A DNA stretch of 23,472 nt, taken from Hepatocystis sp. ex Piliocolobus tephrosceles (lineage: Eukaryota; Apicomplexa; Aconoidasida; Haemosporida; Plasmodiidae). Both the position numbers and the translations under genes were made by a program. The number at the start of each line of letters is the position of its first letter. The first letter of the stretch is position 1. The notes under the pieces are model-generated. The model was not told where the DNA came from, made no database searches, and worked only from the letters and a program-made list of their open reading frames with translations. Below are positions 12,306-22,733 of this stretch, in pieces. The stretch covers positions 1-23,472 of the forward strand of contig CABPSV020000200.1 of the NCBI GenBank assembly GCA_902459845.2, written 5' to 3'.

Positions 12306-13650
12306 TTACAAATCTGTTACATATCCTGCAACAAATTCTTTTTTCCTTTTTCTTTTTCCTTCTGGTGCTGTGAAAGTAAAAAACAAATTGTAATAAAATA
12401 AAAAAAAAATAAATAAAAAATAAATAAAAAATAAATAAAAAATAAAACGTTTAATATCGTATTGGTAATAAATATATATGCATAAACATTTGACATTAAC
12501 TCCAAAGCTATTATTGGAATGAGTCAAAAGATGGAAAAATAAATATTACCTGCTGGATTTTGGTATTTATAAAACGTTTTCATAAGATTAATACTTTCCT
12601 GAGTGCATTCAGCATTATCTACATAATTTATATTTATGTCTTTGTATCTGTAAGTGTAAGTGTAAATAACAAGCAAGCTGTTTATTTGTTGTAAGTGCTG
12701 TTATATTTTATATATAAATATGTATACCTGTGTATGTCCACACACGTGTACATATACATCCATATGCATCCATATGCATCCATATATATATCCATATGTC
12801 TATATGTTAAATTTTTTAATGTAAGTTACATATCTTGCAAAAGAAGTACTGATCCACATCCTCCGAAACGTTCATTAAAACAACAAAAATAAATATTTTT
12901 TATTCCTGTTATAAAAAATAAATAATAAAATAAAGTAATAAAATAAAATAAAAATAAAAAAATAATAGAATAAAATTATATACATTTGTGATAAATATTT
13001 TTTTTAAAAAAAAAAAGCAGTCCAAAGTGAAATATATAATCTTATACGTACGTGCACATTCCATGTATATATATATTATCATTTTTTTTTTTTATAACAA
13101 ACCTACTAATTTTATAGCGTATACACACATAATACACGGCTCACATGTAACAACAATGCAACAGTTTTTAATATTTACTATTCTCTTTTGAATTTCTTTC
13201 TTATATTCATCACCACTACAACCAATACAACCACTACAACTACTACAACCACTACAACTACTACAACCACTAGTACCACTTCCATTTATCACAAAAGCTT
13301 CATCTTGCACTTCAGTACTATCCCCAATCTCATTTTTATCATACATATTTATCTTACTTATATCTTTTGCATATTTATTCGAATACAAATAATAGTTGGA
13401 TAATAAACATTGTTTTTCTATACTGTTTTCTTTATTGTTCCAACATTTTATTAAATTCATATTTTTTAATTTTTCATAATCTTTACCATAAATATATTTA
13501 TCAATAGCAATTAATTCACAATGTCTACATCCATTTTTTGATACATTTGTGTAGTTATAAGAACTTGATACGATTTGTTTTTTTTCATTTATAAGTAAAC
13601 AGTATATGGGAGTTTCTTTTGTCTCTAAAAGTAAACTTTTTTTTGCCTTT

Positions 13651-13687
<37 letters not shown>

Positions 13688-13830
13688 TAAATACCCAAAA
13701 AAAAATAATGTCAGACAAATACAAATAACATTACAATTACGATTATAATTGCAAAATAAGAAATAGAATAAAGTATAACGCAATTTTTATATTATTTGGT
13801 ACTAATAGGTACATACATACATATATACAT

Positions 13831-13862
<32 letters not shown>

Positions 13863-14047
13863 CTTTTATCCATGTATATACTAACATATATCTATACAAT
13901 TATCTTTTATATTATGTTTTCACAAATAAATATATTGTATTTTTTTTTTATATTCATTATTTTTCTTATTTGTTTTTTAATTTTTGTTACCTCCTTTAGT
14001 GCGAATTTTAAGAAAAAAATAGCTTCCTCTTTACTTAATTCAGCCAT
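12306..14047 (-). CDS. ADAT2: tRNA-specific adenosine-34 deaminase, catalytic subunit (ADAT2/Tad2), five exons
   Basis: Exons rebuilt by hand: 14047-13991, 13646-13103, 12905-12830, 12647-12550 and 12367-12306 (57, 544, 76, 98, 62 nt). All introns are GT-AG, phases agree, and the product is 278 aa. ADAT2 with ADAT3 deaminates A34 to inosine in tRNA anticodons. Zinc-deaminase signature: H61-C62-E63 (RHCELIAID), P189-C190-I-M-C193 (VTCEPCIMC), then NERFGGCGS (211-219). The first exon supplies helix 1 (MAELSKEEAIFFLKFALKE). The C-terminus has the Lys/Arg cluster EGKRKRKKEF, matching the basic tail that in ADAT2 proteins helps bind tRNA. Between H-x-E and PCxxC there are about 127 residues, against roughly 35 in compact homologues, because of a low-complexity insertion with a Cys/Ser/Gly repeat. 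The usual HAE reads HCE. The exon 2 donor is GTTTGT, an atypical Plasmodium site that alignment to the family supports. Its partner ADAT3 is not in the window. Confidence 0.93.
13204..13286 (-). repeat. Cys/Ser/Gly-coding repeat inside ADAT2
   Basis: On the minus strand, 9- and 15-bp units of GGTTGTAGTAGTTGTAGT type encode GCSSCSGCSSCSGCIGCSG at residues about 140-164. The array lies between the H-C-E and PCIMC zinc motifs. It is absent from the generic deaminase core as far as I know the family. Confidence 0.9.
13647..13990 (-). other. ADAT2 intron 1
   Basis: Donor GTAACA follows codon GAG of exon 1. The acceptor is GAAAG just after a T32 tract (13683-13652 read on minus). The intron is phase 0. 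The other introns are 12906-13102, 12648-12829 and 12368-12549. Intron 3 contains a CATCCATATG-type 10-13 bp repeat at about 12757-12800. Confidence 0.85.
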
Positions 14048-14365
14048 ATTACTTAAAAAAAAAGAACAAAAAAATAATTTTTTTACCTACATAGCGTTGC
14101 ATCCGACTTTACATATAAACCCCTAAAATACATTTTTTTTTTATTTCTTACATTAACAAATAAATATATGTTTTACAAATTTTCAAATGATGTTAACACT
14201 AAAATGTTTTTTAAAAAATATTTTACATTAAGAAATATTTTATGCAAAAATAAAATAAAGGCTGTTTTTATTTATTTATTTTTTTTTATGCTCATAGCGG
14301 TAAATCTATATCAGAAAGAAATAGGTATATATGTATATAAACCTTTTTATATGACAGCCTGCGTT

Positions 14366-14417
<52 letters not shown>

Positions 14418-14910
14418 TTATATTAAATCAATAAATGGTTAAAAACCAACATAATATAATATACCTTGATCAATAAGCAATAGCGAATATTCTACATTTA
14501 GTTAAAAACTGTTTTTTTTTTTTTTTTTTTTTTTTATCAAAATGATTAACTATAAAAAATAAAAAGAAAAAATTGAGAAAATAAAAAGTGTTGATACAAA
14601 AAAATCATTCAATTGTAAATTTTAAACATTCGAGTTATACACAAACATATACAACATTGGATTACTAACATGTGTAATAGCATATTTTGATATACATATA
14701 AATACGTATATTTACAAATTCGAAAAACAAAATGTAAAAAAAAGAAAAAAATTGTGTTTCTCAAAAATAGTTCTTTTAAAAGAATTATAAAATTATATAT
14801 TAAAAGAATCTATATACGAAAAAAAAAGTTGAGTAACATTTAAAAACAATATACAAAAAAATTTATTTTTTTGCAAAATATGAAAGTGTGTGGAAGATCA
14901 AACAAGAATA

Positions 14911-14930
14911 CACGTGCATGCATGCATGCG
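14911..14930. promoter_or_regulatory. CACGTGCATGCATGCATGCG candidate ApiAP2 site cluster
   Basis: Overlapping TGCATGCA palindromes directly follow a CACGTG hexamer, in a region otherwise about 85% AT. TGCATGCA is a motif reported for Plasmodium ApiAP2 DNA-binding proteins (the AP2-EXP type). The site is about 870 bp upstream of the ADAT2 start and about 300 bp past the TKL3 stop, so regulation of ADAT2 is possible but unproven. Confidence 0.35.
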
Positions 14931-15021
14931 TATGTATAGGTACGTGCAGGTATATATATAAACATATGTTAATAACTGAGAGTGCTATGAAATATGTATG
15001 TAAAACGAACTTGCGCATATA

Positions 15022-15039
15022 TAAAAAAAAAAAAAGAAA

Positions 15040-15095
<56 letters not shown>

Positions 15096-15178
15096 AAAAA
15101 AGAACAAAAAAAGAAAAAAAAAGAAAGAAAGAAAGAAAGAAAGAAAAAAAAAAGAAAGAAAGAAAAAGAACGAAAAAG
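15022..15178. repeat. A-rich homopurine tract with (GAAA)n
   Basis: Long A runs interrupted by single G, then GAAA tetramer repeats (about 15121-15150). Only a few C interruptions (AGAAC) occur. It lies in the presumed 3' UTR of TKL3, where the transcript reads U/C-rich. Confidence 0.9.
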
Positions 15179-15224
15179 CAAAAACAAGTTATAATATTGA
15201 ATAACCAAAATAAACCATCCTTAA

Positions 15225-18200
15225 TCAACCGTCCAAAAACGAAATAATGTCGAAATGTAACTTTTTTTCTGCTGCTTCCGTGATATGTTTTAACTTTCTG
15301 GCGATGACGTCAAACAAAGGTCGTTTTGTAAAATCATAATTTAACATGCTTTTTAACAAATCTGACAACTCAGTAGGTATATCTGTAGGTATAGGCAATA
15401 CTAATTCGCCAGCAGAGACCTTGCAAAATGTTTCCGAAGCAGAAAGACCCTCGTAAGCAATTTTTTTTGTTAAGGCTTCCCAAAAACTAACTGCATAAGA
15501 CCATACATCTGATTCTTTAAAAAACCCTTCTCCTTTTAACACTTCAGGAGCAGCATAAAAAATATTGCCATAAATTGCATAAGCAGTGGGACTATCACTA
15601 GAAGAAAAATAAGTAGACAAACCGAAATCAGATATAACCGCATTTTGATTATTATCTAATAAAATATTTGATAATTTTAAATCTCGATGAAAAAAATTAC
15701 GACCATGTATTTCATTCATACCTTCAGCCACTTGTTGAAATATAATAACAATTTTTGATCTAGATAAATATTTTGTATATAATGATTTCTGTATTTTTTC
15801 ATCTCTATATATATATTTTTCTAAACTACCACCTGAACAATATTGTAAAATAATAGCTTCTTTTCCTTCTTCTAAACTACACAATCCAATTAAATTTATA
15901 ACATGTTTACATCCTTGTAAAAAATATAATACTTTCGCTTCATAATTTCTATATTTTACTGGGGTAGGAAAATAACGAAAAATTTCTAAATTAGCCATTT
16001 TTTTTATTTTCTGATTCCGTTGTAATGTATATGCCATAGTTGTTGGATCTTCTGTACATTCTTGTTCGTCCGTACATATACTTCCATGATCTTCCTTACT
16101 ATAATATGTTTTTTCACTTCCGTTTGTATATATTTCTCCACCTCCTTGCGCTCTCTTCGTTTCTTGCGTTTCTTGCGTTCCCTCCTGTCCACTCCTACTC
16201 TTACACTTATATATATCTTTACTTATTTTAGGACAAACATAATTATGACTAGACCTAGGAGTTGATATATAACTTTCACAGTAATTTTCATCGCTGAAAT
16301 TTTTGCAATTATATACAAATATCTTACATGCAACAGCAGATCCTTTATATCTGGCCATAAATACTTTGGCATAGCTTCCTCCCCCAACTTTTTTTAAAAC
16401 CATTATATCGTTATTACATATATTGTTTATTTTATCAAAAGAAAATTTATTTTTCGTATTAAAATTTAATGATAAAGGATCTGCATTATCAATAGAATTA
16501 ACTAAAAAACGGAAAACAGAAAGTACAAATTTACGGGTGTACGGATTTGTTATATTTATTTTTTTTAATTCTTTATCAGTTAGTTTTAAAATGTGGTATC
16601 CTTGAATTTTATGTATTTTAAATAAATAAGCATCTTTTTTAAGACCAATCATTTTTAAAAAATTATATAACATATTAGTTGACCATTTATTATAATCAGA
16701 TGCTCTTAATTTAACATCTTTATTAATTAAATCTAACTTACTGTCATTAGATGTTAAATAATCATCAATAAATAAAAAACAATTTTTTTGTCTATCATCA
16801 CGTGTTTCAGGAAATGTCAAACCACGAAGTCGTGTTCGAATATACATTTTGCTACTACTACTACCACTACCACTACCTATCCCACTACCACTACCAACAC
16901 CACTACCACTACCACTACCAACACCACTACCACTACCATTACCAACACCACTACCACTACCACTACCACTACCAACACCACTACCAACACCACTACCAAC
17001 ACCACTACCACTACCACTTTCACTTGAAACAACACTAGAATCGATTACATTTGTTTTATTCATAACTTTATTATTTACCTCTATGTTATTTGTATCATGT
17101 GTAAAATACGTTGTATCATCATTTTTTAAATAATTTTTACTAAATTTATTTATATCGTTTTGTTCATTATATTTTTTCTCAGAATTAATAGGTATTATTA
17201 CTACTGCAGATTCTTTATTGTGAACATTATCAAATTTTTTATTGTTTTGTTGTTGTTCTGTGTACGTTTGTTGTTGTTCTGTGTACGTTTGTTGTTGTTC
17301 TGTGTACGTTTGTTGTTGTTCTGTGTACGTTTGTTGTTGTTCAGTGTACGTTTGTTGTTGTTCTACATACGTTTGCTGCTGCTCTTCATTGCACGATTCG
17401 TTATACGAATCCAATGAAGTTACAATAATGTTTATTTGGTTAGGGACGCACGTAATATGTTGTTCTGTTTTACCAACAACAGCATTATTACTTGTACCTG
17501 TGGGAGAAAAATTATTAGTACCGTTAAAAATTGTTTTTTTTTTATTCATGTAATTACCACTACCCCAATACTTATTACCACTACTACTACTACTGCTACT
17601 ACTACTAACACAACCAAAAAAATTACTTTTTATTATATTTTTTACTGGTGGCTTTAAATAATTCATGGAACGTGCTGGAGTAGTTTTATGTTTACTTTTT
17701 CGTCTTACATAGTTGGACGAAGAATTATTTTTAGTTTCGTTTATTTTTGATTCGTTTTCTTTATCTGTTGAACAAAAAACAATATGTTTCTGTACACTAT
17801 TTTCCAAATTTGAAATTGTACTGATACTAAGTGGTGAGGTAGTACCATATGTCGTATCCATACTCTTAATGGATGCGTCGTCAGTATAAACAGAGTTAAC
17901 TTGTTTGGTTCCTAAATCGGATAATACCTTTCTTCTGTTAGTGATACATGTATTAGTTGTAGTTGTAGTTGTAGTAGTAAAAACATCAATATTACCAACA
18001 TTACCAACATTACCAATATTACCAATATTAGCAACATTACCAATATTACGAACATTACCAACATTACCAATATTACCAATATTACCAACATTAGCAAACT
18101 CCGCCGACTTCAATAAACACCTATGATATGTTTCCTCATTAAATGTTTCATTATGCAAAGTAGTAGAATCACAACACATGTCATGAGTAGTTAAATTATC

Positions 18201-20231
18201 ACTACTTAAGACAACACACGAGTTATTATTTACTTTTGCATCATCAACCGTCTCATGCTTATTCTGAATAATAAAATTATCATCGTCACTCATAATTATA
18301 ACAGATCTAATACTTAAAGGACTTCTATATCCTATTTCAGTTGAATATTCATTATATTTAATAAAATATCCAATTGCATTATTCATTTTATATTCTCCTT
18401 CAAAAATCACTCTGTCACTATGTATGAGCATACCCCAACCATGTCTTATATTATTTACAGTTTCTCCGATATAATAATATTTTCTTTTTTTTTTTCCTTT
18501 TTCTATTACGCTGTTTAGAAGCATATTAGAAACTGAAATATGTATATCTTCATTTTTATTCAGTTCATTTAATTCGAAATTCTTGTTTTCATTTATTTTG
18601 TTATAATTGTTTTCTTTATTACCACTTTCGTCATGTTCCTTCTTATTATGTAACATTTCATGAGATACACCTCTTCTCTTACTACTACTATTATTACTAT
18701 TATTACTATTATTACTATTATTACTATTATTACTATTATTACTATTACTACTACTACTACTACTGGTACCAATACTACTATTACTTATTGCCGATAGACT
18801 TGATTTATAGTCAAAAAGTTTTGTTCTTCCACTACTACAACTACTATAAGACGCTCTTTTATTTTTTTTGTTATTATTACTGTTACTATTACTTTTATTA
18901 TTACTGCTATTACAGCTATTACCGCTATTACCGTTCTTATTATTACTACTATTACTCCCCTTATTATTACTACTATTACTCCCCTTATTATTACTGACGT
19001 TGTTGCTTATACTACTACCGACATTACTACCTACACAACTATTACTATTAAAACTTTTAATACCATTACTGGTATAACTACAATTCGATGATCCATTGTC
19101 ATCTGTATATGTTCGACTTTTAGAAATAGATTTTCCTCTACTATCATAATCAACACATGAACGAAAAGAATTCATTCGAATTTTATTTATATCATCAGAA
19201 CATTCTCCATTATTAATCGAATTATCATATGCATAATATATGTTACTTATTCTATTACCTGTATATGTATGAAACAAAAAACAAGGATTCTCTTTTTCTA
19301 TTATTTCAATATCTATTCCACCAGTGTCAAAAACAATTAAACTTTTAAAATTATCTTTTAAAAACACATCAGATATTATATTACTATTTACTATTTTTTT
19401 TTTTTTATTTATTTTTTTTTTTTTTAATATTTTTTTTTTGTTTTCTGTATACTCATTTGTGTCTGTAGTTGCTTCTACAGCTGATAAAGAGACTAAAGAA
19501 GAGTTGTATTGATCCTCTTCTTCATCTCCTTCATCTTCTTTATCTGTTTCACCAGTTTCATTCGAACTATCATCCATATTAACTGTTATTTTATTACTAA
19601 GTCCCAACTGATTATTTACTACTCTATACACCTGTTCATTTTTATTATAATATCCTTCCCCTTTTATTTTATTACAATCTTTTAACATTTTATTTGTGCA
19701 TATAGCACTATCATCATTTTTTGTATATTGTTTACTTTTGTGTAAATCTTGTTCCGAAAATTTTTGTACGTTCGATCCTTCCTCAAATCCTTTACTGCTT
19801 TTATCTTGTTCATATTGAGTATTTACATTATTATTGTTGTTTTTATTAGTAGTACTGGTAGTAGTATCTTCACTTGTATTATTTTTTTTTTTTTCTCCAT
19901 TTTCACTTAGTTTGGATTTTCCTTTTTTTATTTCTTTTTTACTTTCATTATTTTTTTCATTATAAATTATACTTTTTGATATATTTTTAAAAATGTTATG
20001 AAATAAAGAGTATGTATAAGAGGTTTTTTTTTCATTAATTCTTTGCGAAGGCTCTGTTTTGAACTTTCTATTATTTCTTACATAATTTTTACTATCTATA
20101 TCTTCATATTGGTTTTCGTTAAAATTATCATTCAAATTTAGACGCTCATCTAAGGTTCTTAAGTTATCATAAAACAAATTACTTGAGTTGGAAAATATTT
20201 TTTTCGATACATCACAATGTAATTCGCTCAT
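15225..20231 (-). CDS. TKL3: Tyrosine-kinase-like protein kinase TKL3 (MORN + SAM + TKL kinase)
   Basis: Single-exon frame of 1668 aa. I start it at [10 protein letters not shown] (ATG 20231-20229) because the 52 codons open upstream lie in a decanucleotide array. Order: low-complexity N-terminus; MORN-like segment (about 580-626, [20 protein letters not shown] then [14 protein letters not shown]); repeats; SAM domain (about 1178-1247, [20 protein letters not shown] and the [12 protein letters not shown] helix); kinase domain (about 1276-1660). Kinase residues: glycine loop G1283-G-G1285-S-Y-A-K-V1290, Lys1303 in VACKIF, candidate helix C Glu1431, HRDLKLSN with Asp1517 and Asn1522, DFG Asp1535, APE 1561-1563, DVWS. 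All catalytic residues are present. About 100 low-complexity residues separate Lys1303 from helix C, and the third loop glycine is Ala1288. The MORN-SAM-TKL order matches Plasmodium TKL3, whose SAM domain is reported to be needed for activity in P. falciparum. Substrates are unknown. Confidence 0.93.
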   Translation of the reverse strand: MSELHCDVSKKIFSNSSNLFYDNLRTLDERLNLNDNFNENQYEDIDSKNYVRNNRKFKTEPSQRINEKKTSYTYSLFHNIFKNISKSIIYNEKNNESKKEIKKGKSKLSENGEKKKNNTSEDTTTSTTNKNNNNNVNTQYEQDKSSKGFEEGSNVQKFSEQDLHKSKQYTKNDDSAICTNKMLKDCNKIKGEGYYNKNEQVYRVVNNQLGLSNKITVNMDDSSNETGETDKEDEGDEEEDQYNSSLVSLSAVEATTDTNEYTENKKKILKKKKINKKKKIVNSNIISDVFLKDNFKSLIVFDTGGIDIEIIEKENPCFLFHTYTGNRISNIYYAYDNSINNGECSDDINKIRMNSFRSCVDYDSRGKSISKSRTYTDDNGSSNCSYTSNGIKSFNSNSCVGSNVGSSISNNVSNNKGSNSSNNKGSNSSNNKNGNSGNSCNSSNNKSNSNSNNNKKNKRASYSSCSSGRTKLFDYKSSLSAISNSSIGTSSSSSSNSNNSNNSNNSNNSNNSNNSSSKRRGVSHEMLHNKKEHDESGNKENNYNKINENKNFELNELNKNEDIHISVSNMLLNSVIEKGKKKRKYYYIGETVNNIRHGWGMLIHSDRVIFEGEYKMNNAIGYFIKYNEYSTEIGYRSPLSIRSVIIMSDDDNFIIQNKHETVDDAKVNNNSCVVLSSDNLTTHDMCCDSTTLHNETFNEETYHRCLLKSAEFANVGNIGNIGNVGNVRNIGNVANIGNIGNVGNVGNIDVFTTTTTTTTNTCITNRRKVLSDLGTKQVNSVYTDDASIKSMDTTYGTTSPLSISTISNLENSVQKHIVFCSTDKENESKINETKNNSSSNYVRRKSKHKTTPARSMNYLKPPVKNIIKSNFFGCVSSSSSSSSSGNKYWGSGNYMNKKKTIFNGTNNFSPTGTSNNAVVGKTEQHITCVPNQINIIVTSLDSYNESCNEEQQQTYVEQQQTYTEQQQTYTEQQQTYTEQQQTYTEQQQTYTEQQQNNKKFDNVHNKESAVVIIPINSEKKYNEQNDINKFSKNYLKNDDTTYFTHDTNNIEVNNKVMNKTNVIDSSVVSSESGSGSGVGSGVGSGVGSGSGSGSGVGNGSGSGVGSGSGSGVGSGSGIGSGSGSSSSKMYIRTRLRGLTFPETRDDRQKNCFLFIDDYLTSNDSKLDLINKDVKLRASDYNKWSTNMLYNFLKMIGLKKDAYLFKIHKIQGYHILKLTDKELKKINITNPYTRKFVLSVFRFLVNSIDNADPLSLNFNTKNKFSFDKINNICNNDIMVLKKVGGGSYAKVFMARYKGSAVACKIFVYNCKNFSDENYCESYISTPRSSHNYVCPKISKDIYKCKSRSGQEGTQETQETKRAQGGGEIYTNGSEKTYYSKEDHGSICTDEQECTEDPTTMAYTLQRNQKIKKMANLEIFRYFPTPVKYRNYEAKVLYFLQGCKHVINLIGLCSLEEGKEAIILQYCSGGSLEKYIYRDEKIQKSLYTKYLSRSKIVIIFQQVAEGMNEIHGRNFFHRDLKLSNILLDNNQNAVISDFGLSTYFSSSDSPTAYAIYGNIFYAAPEVLKGEGFFKESDVWSYAVSFWEALTKKIAYEGLSASETFCKVSAGELVLPIPTDIPTELSDLLKSMLNYDFTKRPLFDVIARKLKHITEAAEKKLHFDIISFLDG
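16850..17031 (-). repeat. Gly-Ser/Gly-Val repeat of TKL3
   Basis: GGTAGTGGT and GGTGTTGGTAGT units encode (GS)n(GV) sequence at residues about 1068-1127, immediately N-terminal to the SAM domain. It probably acts as a flexible linker. Read on the plus strand it gives poly-Pro/Leu or Thr frames, which are not genes. Confidence 0.93.
17249..17385 (-). repeat. 21-bp array encoding EQQQTYT in TKL3
   Basis: Six to seven copies of a 21-bp unit encode [14 protein letters not shown] (residues about 950-995). The last copy decays into EQQQNNKK. It is Gln-rich, with regularly spaced Thr and Tyr. Confidence 0.93.
17985..18098 (-). repeat. 9-bp array encoding GNI/GNV in TKL3
   Basis: About twelve 9-bp units (GGTAATATT or GGTAATGTT, with single CGT and GCT variants) encode (G/R/A)N(I/V) at residues about 712-748. 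Such an array of Gly-Asn-Ile/Val triplets would suit a turn-rich or beta-like stack, but no structural family is claimed. Confidence 0.92.
18684..19075 (-). repeat. Ser/Asn-rich repeat blocks of TKL3
   Basis: (AGTAATAAT)n encodes SNNSNN at about 18690-18765. AGTAATAATAAGGGG-type units encode NSSNNKGS at about 18890-19000. They are disordered insertions near residues 386-516, N-terminal to the MORN-like segment. Confidence 0.9.
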
Positions 20232-20240
20232 ATTTAAAAA

Positions 20241-20480
20241 TAAACAAAAATAAACAAAAATAAACAAAAATAAATAAAAATAAATAAAAATAAATAAAAA
20301 TAAATAAAAATAAATAAAAATAAATAAAAATAAATAAAAATGAAAAAAAATAAACAAAAATAAACAAAAATAAACAAAAATAAACAAAAATAAATAAAAA
20401 TAAACAAAAATAAACTAAAATAAACAAAAATAAACTAAAGTAAACAAAAACAAACAAAAATAAATGAAAACAAACAAAAA
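20241..20480. repeat. Decanucleotide array TAAACAAAAA/TAAATAAAAA
   Basis: About 24 near-perfect 10-bp units begin 10 bp before the TKL3 start codon (minus strand: TTTTTGTTTA/TTTTTATTTA). Blocks alternate between the C and T variants. Because three units make 30 bp and none introduces a stop in the TKL3 frame up to 20387, an apparent 52-residue Phe/Leu/Ile/Tyr extension is open upstream of MSELHC. I interpret the array as 5' UTR. Confidence 0.93.
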
Positions 20481-21125
20481 TAAATGAAAAAAAAGTAAAA
20501 CGGAATGGAGCGAGAAGAGAAGGGAAAGATAGGCAATGGGTGATAGACAAAGAAAGATAAAGCAAAAAAGATGTAGTAAAGTGGGTGTAGCAAAATGGAT
20601 AGGGATAAAATCAACCCATGCTTATTAAATAAGCTCCTTTTATTTGGTTGCTTCTGTTTTTATCAAATGTACGTTTGTATGTATGTTTGTAAATGTTAAT
20701 GTATTTGTGGGTATATTATGCAAATATATATATATATATATATATATATACCAATAAACACATGTAGGTGTACAAGTGTATATACCTGGAGCATTTTCTA
20801 TTAATTATATACTTATATTATTATTTTTTTTTGCTCATAGAAACAATTTATATGCTTCTTTTATAGTTATACATGTTATTAAAAAATGAAATGAGTTAAA
20901 ATAAAATAAAACAAAAATATACAGTTATAATAAAAAAAAAAACAAATTATTGAAATGTATATAATGTATATAAATATACGTGAATTTATTTAAAATATAT
21001 AGACATACGTTCACATGTTTATAATATATATATGTAACTATAAATTATAATCTTTTTTATTATTTTTTTTTTTTTTATACGTTTAATTTTAAAAACAAAA
21101 TAAAACATTGAAAGTTAACGTATAT

Positions 21126-21167
<42 letters not shown>

Positions 21168-21454
21168 AAGTACGCAATAGCTATAAGAAAGGCCATGAAT
21201 GTATAAATATTTATATATACAAATATAAAGAAACGATGTTTTTATAAAAGAAAAACAGTCGGAATTTTCTCATATAACAAAAAAAAATAAATAAAATAAT
21301 AAAGTACCAAGGTGCAACTATATGTTTATTATTAATTTTTAAAAAATTTAACTCTTTTTTTTTTCCTCACTTTTGCATCTTTTCCACTTTTTATTAATTA
21401 TTTTTTTTTTTTTTTTTTTTTTCTTTGTCATTTATTTTTTTTGCTTTTTTATTT

Positions 21455-21560
21455 TTTTGCTTATTTATTTTTTTTGCTTATTTATTTTTTTTGCTTATTT
21501 ATTTTTTTTGCTTATTTATTTTTTTTGCTTATTTATTTTTTTTGCTTATTTATTTTTTTT
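21455..21560. repeat. 17-bp array GCTTATTTATTTTTTTT
   Basis: Five to six near-perfect copies, with a decayed copy at each edge. They lie between the TKL3 upstream region and the small gene at 21723. On plus they read as a spurious Phe/Leu/Ile frame. Confidence 0.9.
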
Positions 21561-21621
21561 AATTCATTTATTTATTTATTTGTTATTTTATTTTTTTTTT
21601 TTTCCCAGTTTTAAATGATTT

Positions 21622-21623
<2 letters not shown>

Positions 21624-21670
<47 letters not shown>
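21624..21670. repeat. Poly(T) tract, 47 nt
   Basis: Uninterrupted T run. Comparable runs are 14368-14415, 22511-22558 and, as poly(A), 11686-11730. Confidence 0.97.
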
Positions 21671-21675
<5 letters not shown>

Positions 21676-21722
21676 GTTTCATTTTTCATATTCTTTCAAT
21701 TTCCATATAAACTTTTCAACAT

Positions 21723-21764
21723 TTACTCACCGTAATAGCCCTTTTTAGCAGCCACACCAAACTA

Positions 21765-21799
<35 letters not shown>

Positions 21800-22506
21800 A
21801 CTATTTTGAAATAAAAACATAAAGCAAAAAATAAGAAATAAAAAAAATAAATGTTATTTCAAGGTAAAACATATAAAAAAGAAAAAAAAAAAATTACAAA
21901 TCAAACTTAATCAATAATATATGATCCTCTTTTTTATTAAGATCATATACTTTTTAAATTCAATTTTTTATGTGCATGTATAATAACACTTATATGTATT
22001 TTTCCCTTTTGAGTGTTCGTAGAATTAATGATAAATTACATCCGATTGTATCGAAATTATTATAGAAAAAAAAATAATGATGTTATTTAAAATGATTTTT
22101 TTTTTATTTTTTTTTTTCATATGTGCTTATACAGTTTTATTAACATTGTATAACAATTTGAAAATAATAAGAAATATGGGTATGTTTCTTGTGTAGTTTT
22201 TTCGTTACAAAATGCGTACTGTATATACATATGTTCGATCTATTTGTTGCTTCATATTTTTTATATATTACATCCTATACGCATTTTTTCAATTCATAGT
22301 TTTCTTTTAACTGTAGAAGCACACACACTAAAAAAAAAAAAAAACCAAAAAAAAAAAAACAACAGCTGCACATATATTATAACATTAATAACAACTACCT
22401 TTTTCTACATTCATTTATTATTTATTTTTTCGCTTTTTTTAATTTTTATAAAGCATACGTATTTTTATTTTCATATTACAGTACAATCACAGTATAAATA
22501 TTGTTT

Positions 22507-22561
<55 letters not shown>

Positions 22562-22700
22562 CTTGCTATTTCCTTTTTGTTATCATAGCAACATAGTTTT
22601 ATCATAATATCCTAAAAGACATGTTATTATAAAACAAAATTAAACTTCCTTTTAAGAAAACTTGTTGTACAACTTTTCTCTTTATATTTATTTTTATTCT

Positions 22701-22733
<33 letters not shown>

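Larger units (their letters stand above)
14048..15224. other. Intergenic region between TKL3 3' end and ADAT2 5' end
   Basis: No supported gene. It contains T48 (14368-14415), a T tract (14513-14535) and an A/G tract (about 15022-15178) that is almost free of pyrimidines, built of A runs and GAAA tetramers. Because both flanking genes are on the minus strand, the right half is the TKL3 3' UTR and the left half is the ADAT2 promoter and leader. Small open frames over the homopolymers encode only Lys- or Phe-runs. Confidence 0.7.
20481..21722. other. Upstream region of TKL3, 3' region of the small gene
   Basis: No supported coding exon. On the minus strand 20500-20590 is pyrimidine-rich (CTTTC, CCCTTCTCTTC). 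GCTTATTAAATAAGC (20622-20636) is a perfect palindrome. A CAG followed by GTATAT at 20786/20785 is a possible 5' UTR splice donor. The rest is (TA)n, A/T tracts and a 17-bp repeat (21463-21560). T47 lies at 21624-21670. Confidence 0.65.

Noticed and set aside
12306..12527. 73-codon minus frame beginning MTHSNNSF as a separate gene
   Set aside because: Its C-terminal part is ADAT2 exon 5; the upstream part is intron sequence of low complexity. Splicing from exon 4 gives the expected ADAT2 tail.
14168..14434. 88-codon plus-strand frame with a hydrophobic segment
   Set aside because: Ends in a T48 tract read as poly-Phe, lies in the ADAT2 upstream region on the opposite strand, and has no family resemblance; a chance frame is the simplest reading.
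14863..15247. Lys-rich plus and Phe-rich minus frames at the 3' end of TKL3
   Set aside because: Entirely due to the A/G homopurine tract in the presumed 3' UTR.
16788..17133. Thr, Tyr-His and Leu-Pro frames on plus opposite the Gly-Ser repeat
   Set aside because: Repeat shadows of the TKL3 coding strand.
20232..20387. 52-residue hydrophobic N-terminal extension of TKL3
   Set aside because: Encoded only by the 10-bp array; MSELHC is the first methionine outside it. Kept as a finding, not as the CDS start.
21373..21618. 81-codon Phe/Leu/Ile plus-strand frame
   Set aside because: Generated by the 17-bp GCTTATTTATT repeat and T tracts.
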